Under the pieces are notes generated by a model. The model was not told the DNA's origin and searched no databases. It was given only the letters and a program-made list of their open reading frames with translations. A DNA stretch of 64,000 nt from Oscillospiraceae bacterium (GTDB taxonomy: Bacteria > Bacillota > Clostridia > Lachnospirales > Lachnospiraceae), in assembly GCA_021771715.1 (NCBI GenBank), contig JAETOO010000014.1:124001-188000 (forward strand), written 5' to 3'. The position numbers and the translations under genes were made by a program. Numbering within the stretch: position 1 is the first letter of the stretch; the number at the start of each line of letters is the position of its first letter. Positions 43,767 to 52,456 of the stretch are shown here, in pieces.

Positions 43767-44951
43767 ATGTCAGACTATGATAATCTGGAACACATTCTGC
43801 CGGTTGGCCCCTTAAAGATTGCGGCGCTCGAGGGGTGCCGTTCCTTTGGCGAGACGGTTGACAGCTATCTGGTAAAAACGAGGATCGAATCGAAACAGAA
43901 GTATCCGTCCCTTGCGACGGTTCCCGGCTACATTGAGGACACCTACCTGCTGGACTGTGCGTGTCCGCGCTTTGGCTCCGGAGAGGGAAAGGGCCAGATT
44001 CACGATTCCGTGCGCGGCGCAGACCTGTATATTCTGGTGGATGTCTGCAACTACAGCCTGACGTATTCTCTGTGCGGCTATGAGAACCACATGTCGCCGG
44101 ACAATCACTTTCAGGATTTGAAGCGCATTATTTCTGCGGCAAACGGAAAGGCGAAGCGGATCAGCGTCGTGATGCCGTTCCTCTATGAGGGCCGTCAGCA
44201 CAAGCGCTCCAAGCGGGAGTCCCTGGACTGCTCCTTGGCGCTCCAGGAGCTGGTCGACATGGGAGTCTCGAATATCATCACCTTTGACGCGCACGACCCG
44301 CGTGTGCAGAATGCGATCCCGCTGAGCGGTTTCGATTCGTTTATGGCGACGTACCAGTTCCTGAAGGCGCTGGCGGACACGGTAGAGGATTTCCGGATCG
44401 ACAACGATCACCTGATGGTGGTCAGCCCGGACGAGGGGGCGATGAGCCGCGCGGTCTATTTTTCGAGTATTCTGGGCGTGGACATGGGGATGTTCTACAA
44501 GCGGCGCGACTATTCCACCGTGGTCAACGGGCGCAATCCGATCGTGGCGCATGAGTTTCTGGGGGATTCGGTAGAGGGGAAGGACGTGATCGTCGTCGAT
44601 GACATGATCTCATCGGGCGACAGTATGCTGGATGTCGCGAAGCAGATCAAGAACCGCGGCGCGAAGCGCGTCTTCGTCTGCACGACGTTCGGTCTGTTCA
44701 CGGATGGCTTTGCGAAGTTTGACGAGTATTACGAGAAGGGCTATATCACAAAGGTTGTGACGACGAACCTGAATTACCGCAATCCGGAGCTCTTCACGAA
44801 GCCGTACTACGCGGAGGCGGATATGACGCGCTTTCTCGCGATGATCATCGAGTATCTGAATCACGATGTCACCTTGAGCAAGCTCGAGTCGCCGACGGAC
44901 AAGATCAACGATTTCCTCGGCACGATGCGCGAGATTGAGCAGGGACTTTGA
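43767..44951 (+). CDS. prs: Ribose-phosphate pyrophosphokinase, long form
   Basis: A 394-residue PRPP synthetase, about 75 residues longer than the usual ~315. It keeps the catalytic His region (NIITFDAHDPRVQNAI), the flexible-loop Lys/Arg (YKRRDYS) and the PRPP-binding loop DVIVVDDMISSGDSM. The extra length lies in an N-terminal extension and loop (LPVGPLKIAALEGC..KYPSLATVPGYIED) and the C-terminal tail. Similar long forms exist in Clostridia. It makes PRPP for nucleotide, His and Trp synthesis. AGGAGG lies before the ATG. Confidence 0.93.
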   Translation: MSDYDNLEHILPVGPLKIAALEGCRSFGETVDSYLVKTRIESKQKYPSLATVPGYIEDTYLLDCACPRFGSGEGKGQIHDSVRGADLYILVDVCNYSLTYSLCGYENHMSPDNHFQDLKRIISAANGKAKRISVVMPFLYEGRQHKRSKRESLDCSLALQELVDMGVSNIITFDAHDPRVQNAIPLSGFDSFMATYQFLKALADTVEDFRIDNDHLMVVSPDEGAMSRAVYFSSILGVDMGMFYKRRDYSTVVNGRNPIVAHEFLGDSVEGKDVIVVDDMISSGDSMLDVAKQIKNRGAKRVFVCTTFGLFTDGFAKFDEYYEKGYITKVVTTNLNYRNPELFTKPYYAEADMTRFLAMIIEYLNHDVTLSKLESPTDKINDFLGTMREIEQGL

Positions 44952-45002
44952 GTTTCGCGGCGCGTTGTCTGCGGAAATAGAAATAGAATAGGAAAAGCAG
45001 GG

Positions 45003-45050
45003 AGAGGGGGACTTTGCACAGCGGCACCGTGCGGGATTCCCCTCTTTTCT
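45003..45050 (+). terminator. Terminator after prs
   Basis: Stem AGAGGGG / CCCCTCT with an inner GCAC/GTGC stem, followed by TTTTCT. Confidence 0.6.
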
Positions 45051-45138
45051 CCGGTTGCAAATTTGCGGCCGGGAGTGTATGATTAAGGCAGAATGGGGCA
45101 GGCGTTGGCTGTGCCCGTCAGGAAGAGATGGAAGAAGA

Positions 45139-46479
45139 ATGATGCAGAGTTTTGAACACAGAATCGCCCGGGTGCTTCCGGGCAGTATCGCCGAGGAGCT
45201 GGAGCTGGAGCCGGGGGATGTGCTGCTCTCGGTCAACGGCCATGAGATTGAGGATATTTTTGACTACCAGTATTTTACAAATGAAGAGTATCTGACGGTG
45301 CTTGTGCGCAGGCCGGACGGGGAGGAGTGGGAGCTCGAGATCGAGAAGGAGTTCGAGGAGGATCTGGGGATCGAGTTTGAGAACTCCCTGATGGACGACT
45401 ACCGCTCCTGCCGCAACAAGTGTGTGTTCTGTTTTATCGACCAGATGCCGCCGGGCATGCGCGATACGCTGTACTTCAAGGACGATGACTCGCGGCTTTC
45501 CTTTTTGCAGGGGAACTACGTGACGCTGACGAATATGAGCGACCACGATATCGACCGGATCATCCAGTACCACCTGGGGCCGATCAATATCTCTTTCCAC
45601 ACGACGAACCCCGAGCTGCGCTGCAGGATGCTGCACAACCGGTTTGCCGGGGAGGTGTTTCCGAAGATCCGCCGCCTCGCGGATGCCGGGATCGAGCTGA
45701 ACGGCCAGATCGTCCTGTGCAGGGGAATCAACGACGGGGAGGAGCTGGAGCGCTCGATCCGCGACATGACCGCCTATCTGCCGAGTCTGCGCAGTGTCTC
45801 GGTGGTGCCCGTGGGTTTGTCGAAGTACCGGGACGGGCTGTACCCGCTCGAGCCGTTTGAGCCCGGGGACGCCGGGCAGGTGATCGACCAGATTGAAGCG
45901 TGGCAGAGACGGCTGTACCCGGAGCACGGCATCCATTTCGTGCACGCGTCCGACGAGTGGTACTTGCTGGCCGGCCGCCCGCTGCCCGAGGAGGAGCGGT
46001 ACGACGGCTATCCGCAGCTGGAGAACGGAGTGGGGATGCTGCGGCTGCTCCATGAGGAGGTGCGCCAGGCGCTTGACGAGGAGGGCGCTTTTTCAGCCGG
46101 AAAGAGCAGTGCAGGAGAGGCGCTGCGCACCGTGTCGATCGCGACCGGGCGGTTGGCGGCCCCGTTCATCCGCAAGCTCGGAGCGCTGGTCACGGAGCGC
46201 CATCCGCGGCTCGCCGTGCAGGTGTTCGAGATCACAAATGAGTTTTTCGGGGAGAGCATCACGGTGTCCGGGCTGATCACGGCGCAGGATTTGATCCGTC
46301 AGCTGAAGGGGAAAGCGCTCGGCAGCAGACTGCTGCTCCCGTGCAATATGCTGCGCAGCGGAGAGCAGGTTTTCCTGGACGATCTGACCGTGGCCGACGT
46401 CGAAACTGCTTTACAAATCGAAATCCGTATTGTAGAATCAGGCGGATATGATTTTGTCCGCGCTCTGACGGAGGCCTGA
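45139..46479 (+). CDS. DUF512 radical SAM protein with PDZ-like N-terminus
   Basis: A 446-residue protein: PDZ-like region at about 5-60 ([23 protein letters not shown]), radical SAM-type cysteines C91, C95 and C98 in [14 protein letters not shown], then the DUF512 domain ([36 protein letters not shown]). The family is conserved in Clostridia next to der, and its reaction is unknown; a role in ribosome or RNA modification is sometimes guessed from context. The start at 45139 has GGAAGAAGA upstream; an ATG codon three bases later is equally possible. Confidence 0.9.
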   Translation: MMQSFEHRIARVLPGSIAEELELEPGDVLLSVNGHEIEDIFDYQYFTNEEYLTVLVRRPDGEEWELEIEKEFEEDLGIEFENSLMDDYRSCRNKCVFCFIDQMPPGMRDTLYFKDDDSRLSFLQGNYVTLTNMSDHDIDRIIQYHLGPINISFHTTNPELRCRMLHNRFAGEVFPKIRRLADAGIELNGQIVLCRGINDGEELERSIRDMTAYLPSLRSVSVVPVGLSKYRDGLYPLEPFEPGDAGQVIDQIEAWQRRLYPEHGIHFVHASDEWYLLAGRPLPEEERYDGYPQLENGVGMLRLLHEEVRQALDEEGAFSAGKSSAGEALRTVSIATGRLAAPFIRKLGALVTERHPRLAVQVFEITNEFFGESITVSGLITAQDLIRQLKGKALGSRLLLPCNMLRSGEQVFLDDLTVADVETALQIEIRIVESGGYDFVRALTEA

Positions 46480-46595
46480 CGGGCCTTTGCAGGCAGCGGT
46501 ATACACGGCGTCTGCCAGGAACAGGCGCAGAATCAGGCTGCTCTGCCCGGGACAGAAGGACAGAAGGGCAAAGCGGCAACAGACAGGAGGGTACA

Positions 46596-47927
46596 ATGAG
46601 TAGACCGATAGTAGCAATCGTGGGAAGACCGAACGTGGGGAAATCGACGCTGTTCAATGCGCTGGCCGGCCAGAACATAGCGATTGTAAAAGATACGCCG
46701 GGCGTGACGCGCGACCGGATTTATGCGGATGTGGAATGGCTGAATGTGAATTTTACGCTGATTGACACCGGCGGCATCGAGCCGGATTCGAGCGACATCA
46801 TTTTGTCGCAGATGCGCGACCAGGCGCAGATCGCGATCGACACGGCGGACGTGATTCTGTTCATGGTGGACTGCAAACAGGGGTTGGTCGATTCCGACGC
46901 GAAGGTGGCGGACATGCTGCGCCGCTCCCACAAGCCGGTCGTGCTGGTGGTGAACAAGGTGGACCAGTACGAGCGCGACATGGCGGATGTCTATGAGTTT
47001 TACAATCTGGGCATCGGCGACCCGTACCCGATCTCGGCGAGCAATAAGCTGGGCATCGGTGATATGCTCGACCATGTGATTGCGTGCTTTGGGGAGGAGA
47101 CGGAGCCGGAGGCCGAGGACGAGCGCCCGCGCGTGGCGATCGTGGGGAAGCCGAATGTCGGCAAGTCCTCCCTGATCAACAAGATTCTAGGCGAGAACCG
47201 GCTGATTGTCTCGAATATTGCCGGGACGACGCGCGATGCCATCGACACCGAGGTCAAGTGGAACGGGAATGCGTACGTGTTCATTGACACGGCGGGACTG
47301 CGCCGCAAGAGCAAGGTCAAGGAGGAGCTGGAGCGCTACAGCATCATCCGCACCGTGACCGCGGTGGACAGGGCGGATGTGGTGGTCCTGATGATCGACG
47401 CCGTCGAGGGCGTGACGGAGCAGGACGCGAAGATCGCCGGGATTGCGCACGACCGCGGCAAGGGAATCGTGATCGCGGTCAACAAGTGGGACGCGATCGA
47501 GAAGGACGACAAGACGATCTACAAATACACGCAGGATGTGCGCCAGATCCTGTCCTACATGCCGTACGCGGAGATTGTCTTCATCTCGGCGGAGACCGGG
47601 CAGCGGGTGCAGAAGCTGTTCGAGACGATCGACATGGTGATCCAGAACCAGCAGCTTCGGGTGGCGACCGGCGTGCTCAACGAGATCATGGCGGAGGCGG
47701 TCGCGCTGCAGCAGCCGCCCAGCGACAAGGGGAAGCGTCTGCGCCTGTACTACATTACGCAGGTGTCGGTGAAGCCGCCCACGTTCGTCATTTTCGTGAA
47801 CGACAAGGAGCTGATGCACTTCTCGTACACGCGCTACCTCGAGAACAAGATCCGGGATACCTTTGGATTTAAGGGGACCTCCCTCAAGTTTATCATCCGG
47901 GAGCGGAAGGACAAGGAGAATCAGTGA
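46596..47927 (+). CDS. der: Tandem GTPase Der (EngA)
   Basis: A 443-residue double GTPase: first G domain with [12 protein letters not shown] and DTGGIEPDS, second with [13 protein letters not shown] and [11 protein letters not shown], then a KH-like C-terminal domain ending in [10 protein letters not shown]. It is essential for 50S maturation. CAGGAGGG precedes the ATG. It overlaps plsY by one base (TGATG), giving coupled translation. Confidence 0.98.
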   Translation: MSRPIVAIVGRPNVGKSTLFNALAGQNIAIVKDTPGVTRDRIYADVEWLNVNFTLIDTGGIEPDSSDIILSQMRDQAQIAIDTADVILFMVDCKQGLVDSDAKVADMLRRSHKPVVLVVNKVDQYERDMADVYEFYNLGIGDPYPISASNKLGIGDMLDHVIACFGEETEPEAEDERPRVAIVGKPNVGKSSLINKILGENRLIVSNIAGTTRDAIDTEVKWNGNAYVFIDTAGLRRKSKVKEELERYSIIRTVTAVDRADVVVLMIDAVEGVTEQDAKIAGIAHDRGKGIVIAVNKWDAIEKDDKTIYKYTQDVRQILSYMPYAEIVFISAETGQRVQKLFETIDMVIQNQQLRVATGVLNEIMAEAVALQQPPSDKGKRLRLYYITQVSVKPPTFVIFVNDKELMHFSYTRYLENKIRDTFGFKGTSLKFIIRERKDKENQ

Positions 47928-48568
47928 TGGTGCGTTTGATCTGTATCTTGATCGGCTATGTGTTTGGACTGTTTCAGACCAGCTACCTGTACGGGAAGCT
48001 GCACGGGATCGACATCCGCAAGTGCGGCAGCGGCAACGCGGGGACGACGAACATGCTGCGGACGCTGGGGACGAAGGCAGGCGCGATCACTCTGCTCGGC
48101 GACGCGTTCAAATGTGTGCTGGCCGTGGCGCTGGTGCGGCTGCTGTTCGGCGGGCGCTATCCGGAGCAGGTCGCGCTGCTTGCGATCTACACGGCGGCCG
48201 GCGTGATCCTCGGCCACAATTTCCCGTTCTACATGAACTTTAAGGGCGGAAAGGGCATCGCGGCGACCGCCGGGCTGATCCTCTCGATGAGCCCGCTGAT
48301 GACGCTTTTGGGAATCCTGACGTTCGGGCTGACGGTGGCGCTGACACACTACGTGTCCCTGGGCTCGCTGCTGGTCTACATCGGCTTTCTGATCGAGCTG
48401 GTCGCGCTCGGCCAGAGCGGGACGTTCGGGATGACGCAGCGGTACCTGAACGAGATGTACGCGGTGGCCGTCTGCCTGGCGGCGCTGGCGTTTTTCATGC
48501 ACCGGGAGAACATTGTGCGGCTCCTGCATGGAACGGAGCGGAAGACCTACCTTTTCAAGAAGAAATGA
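47927..48568 (+). CDS. plsY: Acyl phosphate:glycerol-3-phosphate acyltransferase PlsY
   Basis: A 213-residue integral membrane enzyme that uses PlsX-made acyl phosphate to form lysophosphatidate. Motifs: SGNAGTTNMLRTLG (motif 1), HNFPFYMNFKGGKGIAA (motif 2) and a C-terminal REN-containing segment. About five membrane segments are visible. The ATG overlaps the der stop. It precedes gpsA, which makes its glycerol-3-phosphate substrate. Confidence 0.97.
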   Translation: MVRLICILIGYVFGLFQTSYLYGKLHGIDIRKCGSGNAGTTNMLRTLGTKAGAITLLGDAFKCVLAVALVRLLFGGRYPEQVALLAIYTAAGVILGHNFPFYMNFKGGKGIAATAGLILSMSPLMTLLGILTFGLTVALTHYVSLGSLLVYIGFLIELVALGQSGTFGMTQRYLNEMYAVAVCLAALAFFMHRENIVRLLHGTERKTYLFKKK

Positions 48569-48628
48569 TCGGCAGGAGTGATCGCACGCAGCGGATGCTG
48601 TGGGAAGATGCGATGGCTGGGAGGTAAG

Positions 48629-49639
48629 ATGAAAAAGATCGGTGTGATAGGAGCGGGCAGCTGGGGAACGGCGCTTGCGATTTTGCTGAACGAAAACGGA
48701 AATGAGGTCACGCTGTGGTCGCACCGCGAGGAGGAGGCCGCGCGCGTGCGCAGGACGCGGGAGATCGCGAAGCTGCCGGGCGTCCGGATCCCGGAGGGCG
48801 TGCGCGTGACGTCGGATCTCGCAGAGGCCGCGGCCGACAGGCAGGTGCTGGTGCTGGTCGTCCCGTCAAAGTGCGTGCGGGAGACCGCCGAGAAGCTGCG
48901 CGCACACGTACGGCCTGGGACCGTGGTGGTGAACGCGGCGAAGGGGATTGAGGCGGGGACGCTGTTTACCATGACGGACATCATCGAGGAGGTGCTCCCG
49001 CAGGCGGAGTCCGCCGTGCTCTCCGGTCCCAGCCATGCCGAGGAGGTGGCGAGACTGCTGCCCACGACGTGCGTGATCGGCGCGCACACCGAGGCGACGG
49101 CGCGCGAGCTGCAGAGCCTGTTCATGAGCCCGGCGTTCCGCGTCTACATCAGCTCGGACATGCTCGGCATCGAGCTGGGCGGCGCGCTGAAAAATGTGAT
49201 TGCGCTGGCTGCCGGCATTGCGGACGGCATGGGCTACGGGGACAACGCGAAGGCTGCAATCATCACGCGCGGGATTGTGGAGATCGGCCGCCTCGGCATG
49301 CGGATGGGCGGCAAGCTCGAGACGTTCTCCGGCCTGACCGGGATCGGGGATCTGATCGTGACGTGCGCCAGCATGCACAGCCGCAACCGCCGGGCCGGAA
49401 TTCTGCTGGGGCAGGGCTACTCGATGGAGGAGGCGATGCGGGAGGTCAACATGGTGGTCGAGGGCGTCTACAGCGCGCAGGCCGCGATGGAGCTGGCGCG
49501 CAGGTACGACATCGAGCTGCCGATCATCGAGCAGGTCAACCACGTCCTGTTTGACGGGAAGGACCCGAAGGCAGCCGTCTCGGAGCTGATGCTGCGCGAC
49601 ACGAAGCTGGAAAATTCCCTGATTCCGTGGGAAGAGTGA
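48629..49639 (+). CDS. gpsA: Glycerol-3-phosphate dehydrogenase [NAD(P)+]
   Basis: A 336-residue GpsA: N-terminal nucleotide-binding GAGSWGTALAILLNENG, VLSGPSHAEEVARL, catalytic Lys in LGGALKNVIALAAGIADGMGYGDN, and TGIGDLIVTCASMHSRNR. It reduces dihydroxyacetone phosphate to glycerol-3-phosphate for PlsY. GGGAGG is six bases before the ATG at 48629. It is the last gene of the der-plsY-gpsA group. Confidence 0.97.
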   Translation: MKKIGVIGAGSWGTALAILLNENGNEVTLWSHREEEAARVRRTREIAKLPGVRIPEGVRVTSDLAEAAADRQVLVLVVPSKCVRETAEKLRAHVRPGTVVVNAAKGIEAGTLFTMTDIIEEVLPQAESAVLSGPSHAEEVARLLPTTCVIGAHTEATARELQSLFMSPAFRVYISSDMLGIELGGALKNVIALAAGIADGMGYGDNAKAAIITRGIVEIGRLGMRMGGKLETFSGLTGIGDLIVTCASMHSRNRRAGILLGQGYSMEEAMREVNMVVEGVYSAQAAMELARRYDIELPIIEQVNHVLFDGKDPKAAVSELMLRDTKLENSLIPWEE

Positions 49640-49711
49640 GGCACTTTGTTGCTTTTCACAAGAGATCGGGCGGTCACAGCCAAAAGTTCTGAAAAAAGTA
49701 CATCACAGTTG

Positions 49712-49740
49712 TTGAGATGAAAGCAGAATTATGTTATAAT
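49712..49740 (+). promoter_or_regulatory. Strong promoter at the head of the acetogenesis locus
   Basis: TTGAGA (four of six), 17-base spacer, perfect TATAAT. The predicted start, about 49747, coincides with the left arm of a long hairpin. Confidence 0.8.
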
Positions 49741-49747
49741 ACAGCAA

Positions 49748-49794
49748 ATGTGAGAGCCTGTTCAAGAATGTCAAAAAATTAACAAGCCTCACAT
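49748..49794 (+). promoter_or_regulatory. Hairpin at the predicted 5' end of the acetogenesis transcript
   Basis: ATGTGAG (49748-49754) pairs with CTCACAT (49788-49794); inside it GC and TGTT pair with AACA and GC around one mismatch. The loop is AT-rich. The arms begin at the predicted first transcribed base, so this could be an mRNA-stabilising 5' stem or an operator read as DNA. No known riboswitch is recognised. Confidence 0.5.
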
Positions 49795-49830
49795 GACTAT
49801 CTATGGAAGCGGACAGAAAGGAGTTGCGAT

Positions 49831-50166
49831 ATGCATATCGTTTATGACGAGAACGGGAATCCGATTGCACATGGGCACGACCACGGTGAGGGACATCACC
49901 ATCACCATGATCACGACCATGCAGGCTGCAGCCCGGAGGCGTGCGCGGATGGCTGTACCGGCTGCGGCGCAGACAAGACGGCGGCGCTGCTCGACTACAT
50001 GCTGAAGCACAATGAGCACCATGCCGCAGAGCTTGACCAGCTCGCCGACAAGCTGCGCGCGGACGGAAAGGACGCCGCTGCAGATCAGATCAAGAAGGCG
50101 GTGGACGAGTTCAACAAGGGCAATCTCTACCTGAGCCTCGCGCTTGCGACTGTGAAGGAGCAGTAA
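49831..50166 (+). CDS. Histidine/cysteine-rich putative nickel-binding protein
   Basis: A 111-residue protein with 14 His and 4 Cys. The N-terminal part (14-30) alternates His with Asp/Gly and has five consecutive His (22-26), followed by C33, C38, C42 and C45. The C-terminal half (49-111) is helical and amphipathic (LLDYMLKHNEHHAAELDQLA). No signal peptide is seen, so it is cytosolic. It lies directly before cooT and the CO dehydrogenase genes, so nickel storage or delivery to CODH/ACS is the likely job, comparable in logic to Rhodospirillum CooJ although not evidently homologous. AAGGAG precedes the ATG. Confidence 0.85.
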   Translation: MHIVYDENGNPIAHGHDHGEGHHHHHDHDHAGCSPEACADGCTGCGADKTAALLDYMLKHNEHHAAELDQLADKLRADGKDAAADQIKKAVDEFNKGNLYLSLALATVKEQ

Positions 50167-50259
50167 ATACAGGTTTCATTCCCTGCAGCTTTCCCGGATG
50201 AAGAGAGGGCTGCGGGCTGTTTTCATGTCAGAAATGGGTTTCGATAGGAGGTGGACGGT

Positions 50260-50442
50260 ATGTGTCTGTCGACTGCATATAAGACGAGCGAGCCGGACAG
50301 CATCATCATGGAGTATGTCAGCCGGATCGAGGTCGAGGGCAACCAGATCACGCTGACCGACGTGCTCGGCGATACGAAGACAGTGGAGGGTACGATCAAG
50401 ATGGTCGACCTGACCGGCGGTGTGGTGAAGATCAACTGCTGA
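50260..50442 (+). CDS. cooT: CooT-family nickel-binding protein
   Basis: A 60-residue CooT-like protein. It begins MCLS: Cys2 is the residue implicated in Ni(II) binding in Rhodospirillum rubrum CooT, whose dimer binds one nickel. The rest is a small beta fold (VEGNQITLTDVLGDTKTVEG, ending GGVVKINC). The ATG at 50260 follows AGGAGG by eight bases; an in-frame codon at 50251 would destroy the MC start. It sits between the His-rich gene and metF and should supply nickel for the CODH and ACS metal clusters. Confidence 0.9.
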   Translation: MCLSTAYKTSEPDSIIMEYVSRIEVEGNQITLTDVLGDTKTVEGTIKMVDLTGGVVKINC

Positions 50443-50545
50443 CCGGCGCCGGAATTTTTAACGATCGACAACAGCGGCGATATACCATGCAGCTGTGTAC
50501 GATAAACATATCCTAGGATAAAATTATGATGGAGGTATGAAGGAA

Positions 50546-51487
50546 ATGGCAAAAGTAAAACTGACTGATTTGATGAAGGAAAGACAGCTGCTTTCTTTCG
50601 AGCTTTTCCCGCCGAAGACAGACAAGGGCATGGAGAATCTTCCGGGCACGATCGAGAAGCTCTGTGAGTTCAACCCGGAGTATATCTCATGTACATACGG
50701 TGCAGGCGGCGGAAACGTAGGCCGCAATCGTGAGGTTTGCCAGGAGATCATCAAGGCCGGCACAGTTCCGGTAACGCACTTTACCGTAATCAAGAACACG
50801 AAGGAGGGCATCAAGGATCAGCTTCAGCAGTACCTCGATGAGGGCGTGGACCACATGCTCGCACTCCGCGGCGATATCCCGCTCGGCGAGACGACGACCT
50901 GTGGTGATTTTGATTACGCGACAGATCTGGTAGCGTTCGTCCGCAAGGAGTTCGGCGACAAGTTCGAGATCGCAGTAGCAGGCTCCCCGGAGGGACACAT
51001 TGCATGCCGCAGCCTCGACGCTGACATCGCTGTCCTGAAGATGAAGCAGGACAACGGCGCGGACTACATCATGACTCAGCTTTGCTGGGATATGGAGCAG
51101 TTCAAGAGATGGCTGGACAAGATCCGCACCGCTGGCGTTACGATGCCGGTAGATGTAGGTATCATGCCGATCCTGGATCAGGCAGCGACGATCAACATGG
51201 CGCTTTCCCGCAACGGATGTGTCATGGAGCGCAACCTGAGCAGACTGATCTCCAAGTACTGGCTCTTCCCGAATCCGTTCGCAGCGAAGGATGCGGAGGG
51301 CAAGCCGTTCGATATGTTCTACGAGCAGAAGGTAAGAGACTTCAAGGAGGCTGGTATCGAGTACACGATCAAGCAGATCGACGAGTACCGTGCTCTCGGC
51401 GTAGACGGCATCCATCTGTACGCGCTGAACAAGTGGCAGGATGTATCCCGCATCATCAAGGAGTCCGGGATGCGCACGATGATCTAA
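50546..51487 (+). CDS. metF: 5,10-Methylenetetrahydrofolate reductase
   Basis: A 313-residue MetF, TIM-barrel flavoprotein that reduces methylene-THF to methyl-THF, the methyl donor for AcsE. Visible: LLSFELFPPKTDKG (catalytic Glu region), CTYGAGGG, LALRGDIP and GADYIMTQLCWD. The start at 50546 is ten bases after GGAGG; the ATG at 50537 is only one base from that site. Most described acetogen reductases have a small zinc/Fe-S partner, MetV; no metV gene is adjacent here. A palindromic structure follows before cooC. Confidence 0.95.
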   Translation: MAKVKLTDLMKERQLLSFELFPPKTDKGMENLPGTIEKLCEFNPEYISCTYGAGGGNVGRNREVCQEIIKAGTVPVTHFTVIKNTKEGIKDQLQQYLDEGVDHMLALRGDIPLGETTTCGDFDYATDLVAFVRKEFGDKFEIAVAGSPEGHIACRSLDADIAVLKMKQDNGADYIMTQLCWDMEQFKRWLDKIRTAGVTMPVDVGIMPILDQAATINMALSRNGCVMERNLSRLISKYWLFPNPFAAKDAEGKPFDMFYEQKVRDFKEAGIEYTIKQIDEYRALGVDGIHLYALNKWQDVSRIIKESGMRTMI

Positions 51488-51526
51488 GGCGCACAGGATC
51501 AGAGACAGAGAAAAGGACTGAGATGG

Positions 51527-51599
51527 CTTTGCATGCCCGGGGAGGACTGCCGGGCATGCAAAGATGAGCGCGCGGCCTGCCGCGGGAGAACATGCCCGG
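51527..51599 (+). promoter_or_regulatory. Mutually exclusive hairpins before cooC
   Basis: A perfect 14-base stem CTTTGCATGCCCGG (51527-51540) / CCGGGCATGCAAAG (51550-51563) is followed by another copy of CATGCCCGG at 51591-51599. The right arm can therefore pair either upstream (14 bp) or downstream (9 bp). A CGCGG/CCGCG hairpin lies between. No T run follows, so it is not a classical terminator. Possible roles are RNA processing, mRNA stabilisation or attenuation between metF and cooC. Confidence 0.55.
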
Positions 51600-51637
51600 A
51601 CGGCCTGCGCGGCAATATAGATTGTAGGAGGCAGAAC

Positions 51638-52408
51638 ATGTCACACGTAATAGCGATTGCAGGCAAAGGCGGAGTGGGGAAAACGACTCTTTCCGGCATG
51701 CTGATTCAGACCATGTGCAGGATGGGGAAGACCCCGATTCTTGCGGTGGATGCAGATGCGAATTCCAATCTGAATGAGGTTCTTGGGGTTGATGTCGACA
51801 TGACGCTCGGCGAGGTGCGCGAGCAGATTGAGCGGGCTGAGAACAGTAAGGAGAATCCGATTCCGGCGGGAATGTCAAAGGCGGACTACGCGGAGATCAT
51901 GTTCCAGCGCTGCCTGAATGAGGATGACGATTTCGATCTTCTCGTGATGGGGCGCACGCAGGGAAAGGGCTGCTACTGTTATGTGAACGGCCTGCTTCAG
52001 ACACAGATGCACAAGCTCCTTCCGAATTATCAGTATATGGTCGTCGACAATGAGGCCGGTATGGAGCATATCAGCCGCGGCATTCTGCCAAAGGTCGACA
52101 CGATCATTCTCGTGAGCGACTGCTCGAGACGCGGTGTCCAGGCAGCAGGCAGGATCGCTGAGCTCGCGAAGGAATGTAATCTGAATCCGAAAACAATGGG
52201 CCTGATTGTGAACCGGGCGCCAGGCGGAAAATTAAATGACGGCACGATGGAGGAAATCGAGCGCCAGGGTCTGACCCTGCTCGGTGTTGTGCCGCACGAT
52301 GATCAGGTGTATGAGTACGACTGCGACGGAAAGCCGACGGTCGAGCTCCCGGAGAACTCACCGGTGCGCCTGGCATTAAACGAGATTATCAAAAAGCTTG
52401 CTTTATAA
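51638..52408 (+). CDS. cooC: CO dehydrogenase nickel-insertion ATPase CooC
   Basis: A 256-residue MinD-type ATPase with the deviant Walker A GKGGVGKTT at residues about 9-17 and the metal-binding pair C112-x-C114 in GKGCYCYVN, the same positions as in characterised CooC1, where the dimer binds one Ni. DNEAGMEHISRG is the Walker B region. It matures the C-cluster of the CO dehydrogenase encoded 48 bases downstream. The start at 51638 follows TAGGAGG; the frame is open back to 51533 through the hairpin region. Confidence 0.95.
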   Translation: MSHVIAIAGKGGVGKTTLSGMLIQTMCRMGKTPILAVDADANSNLNEVLGVDVDMTLGEVREQIERAENSKENPIPAGMSKADYAEIMFQRCLNEDDDFDLLVMGRTQGKGCYCYVNGLLQTQMHKLLPNYQYMVVDNEAGMEHISRGILPKVDTIILVSDCSRRGVQAAGRIAELAKECNLNPKTMGLIVNRAPGGKLNDGTMEEIERQGLTLLGVVPHDDQVYEYDCDGKPTVELPENSPVRLALNEIIKKLAL

Positions 52409-52456
52409 TTACCCATTTATATAAAGAAAGAATCTATAAATTTAAGGAGGTTTATA

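Noticed and set aside
49748-49794. CRP/CooA-type operator at the head of the acetogenesis locus
   Set aside because: The TGTGAG/CTCACA arms are about 33 bases apart, far more than the six-base gap of such sites.
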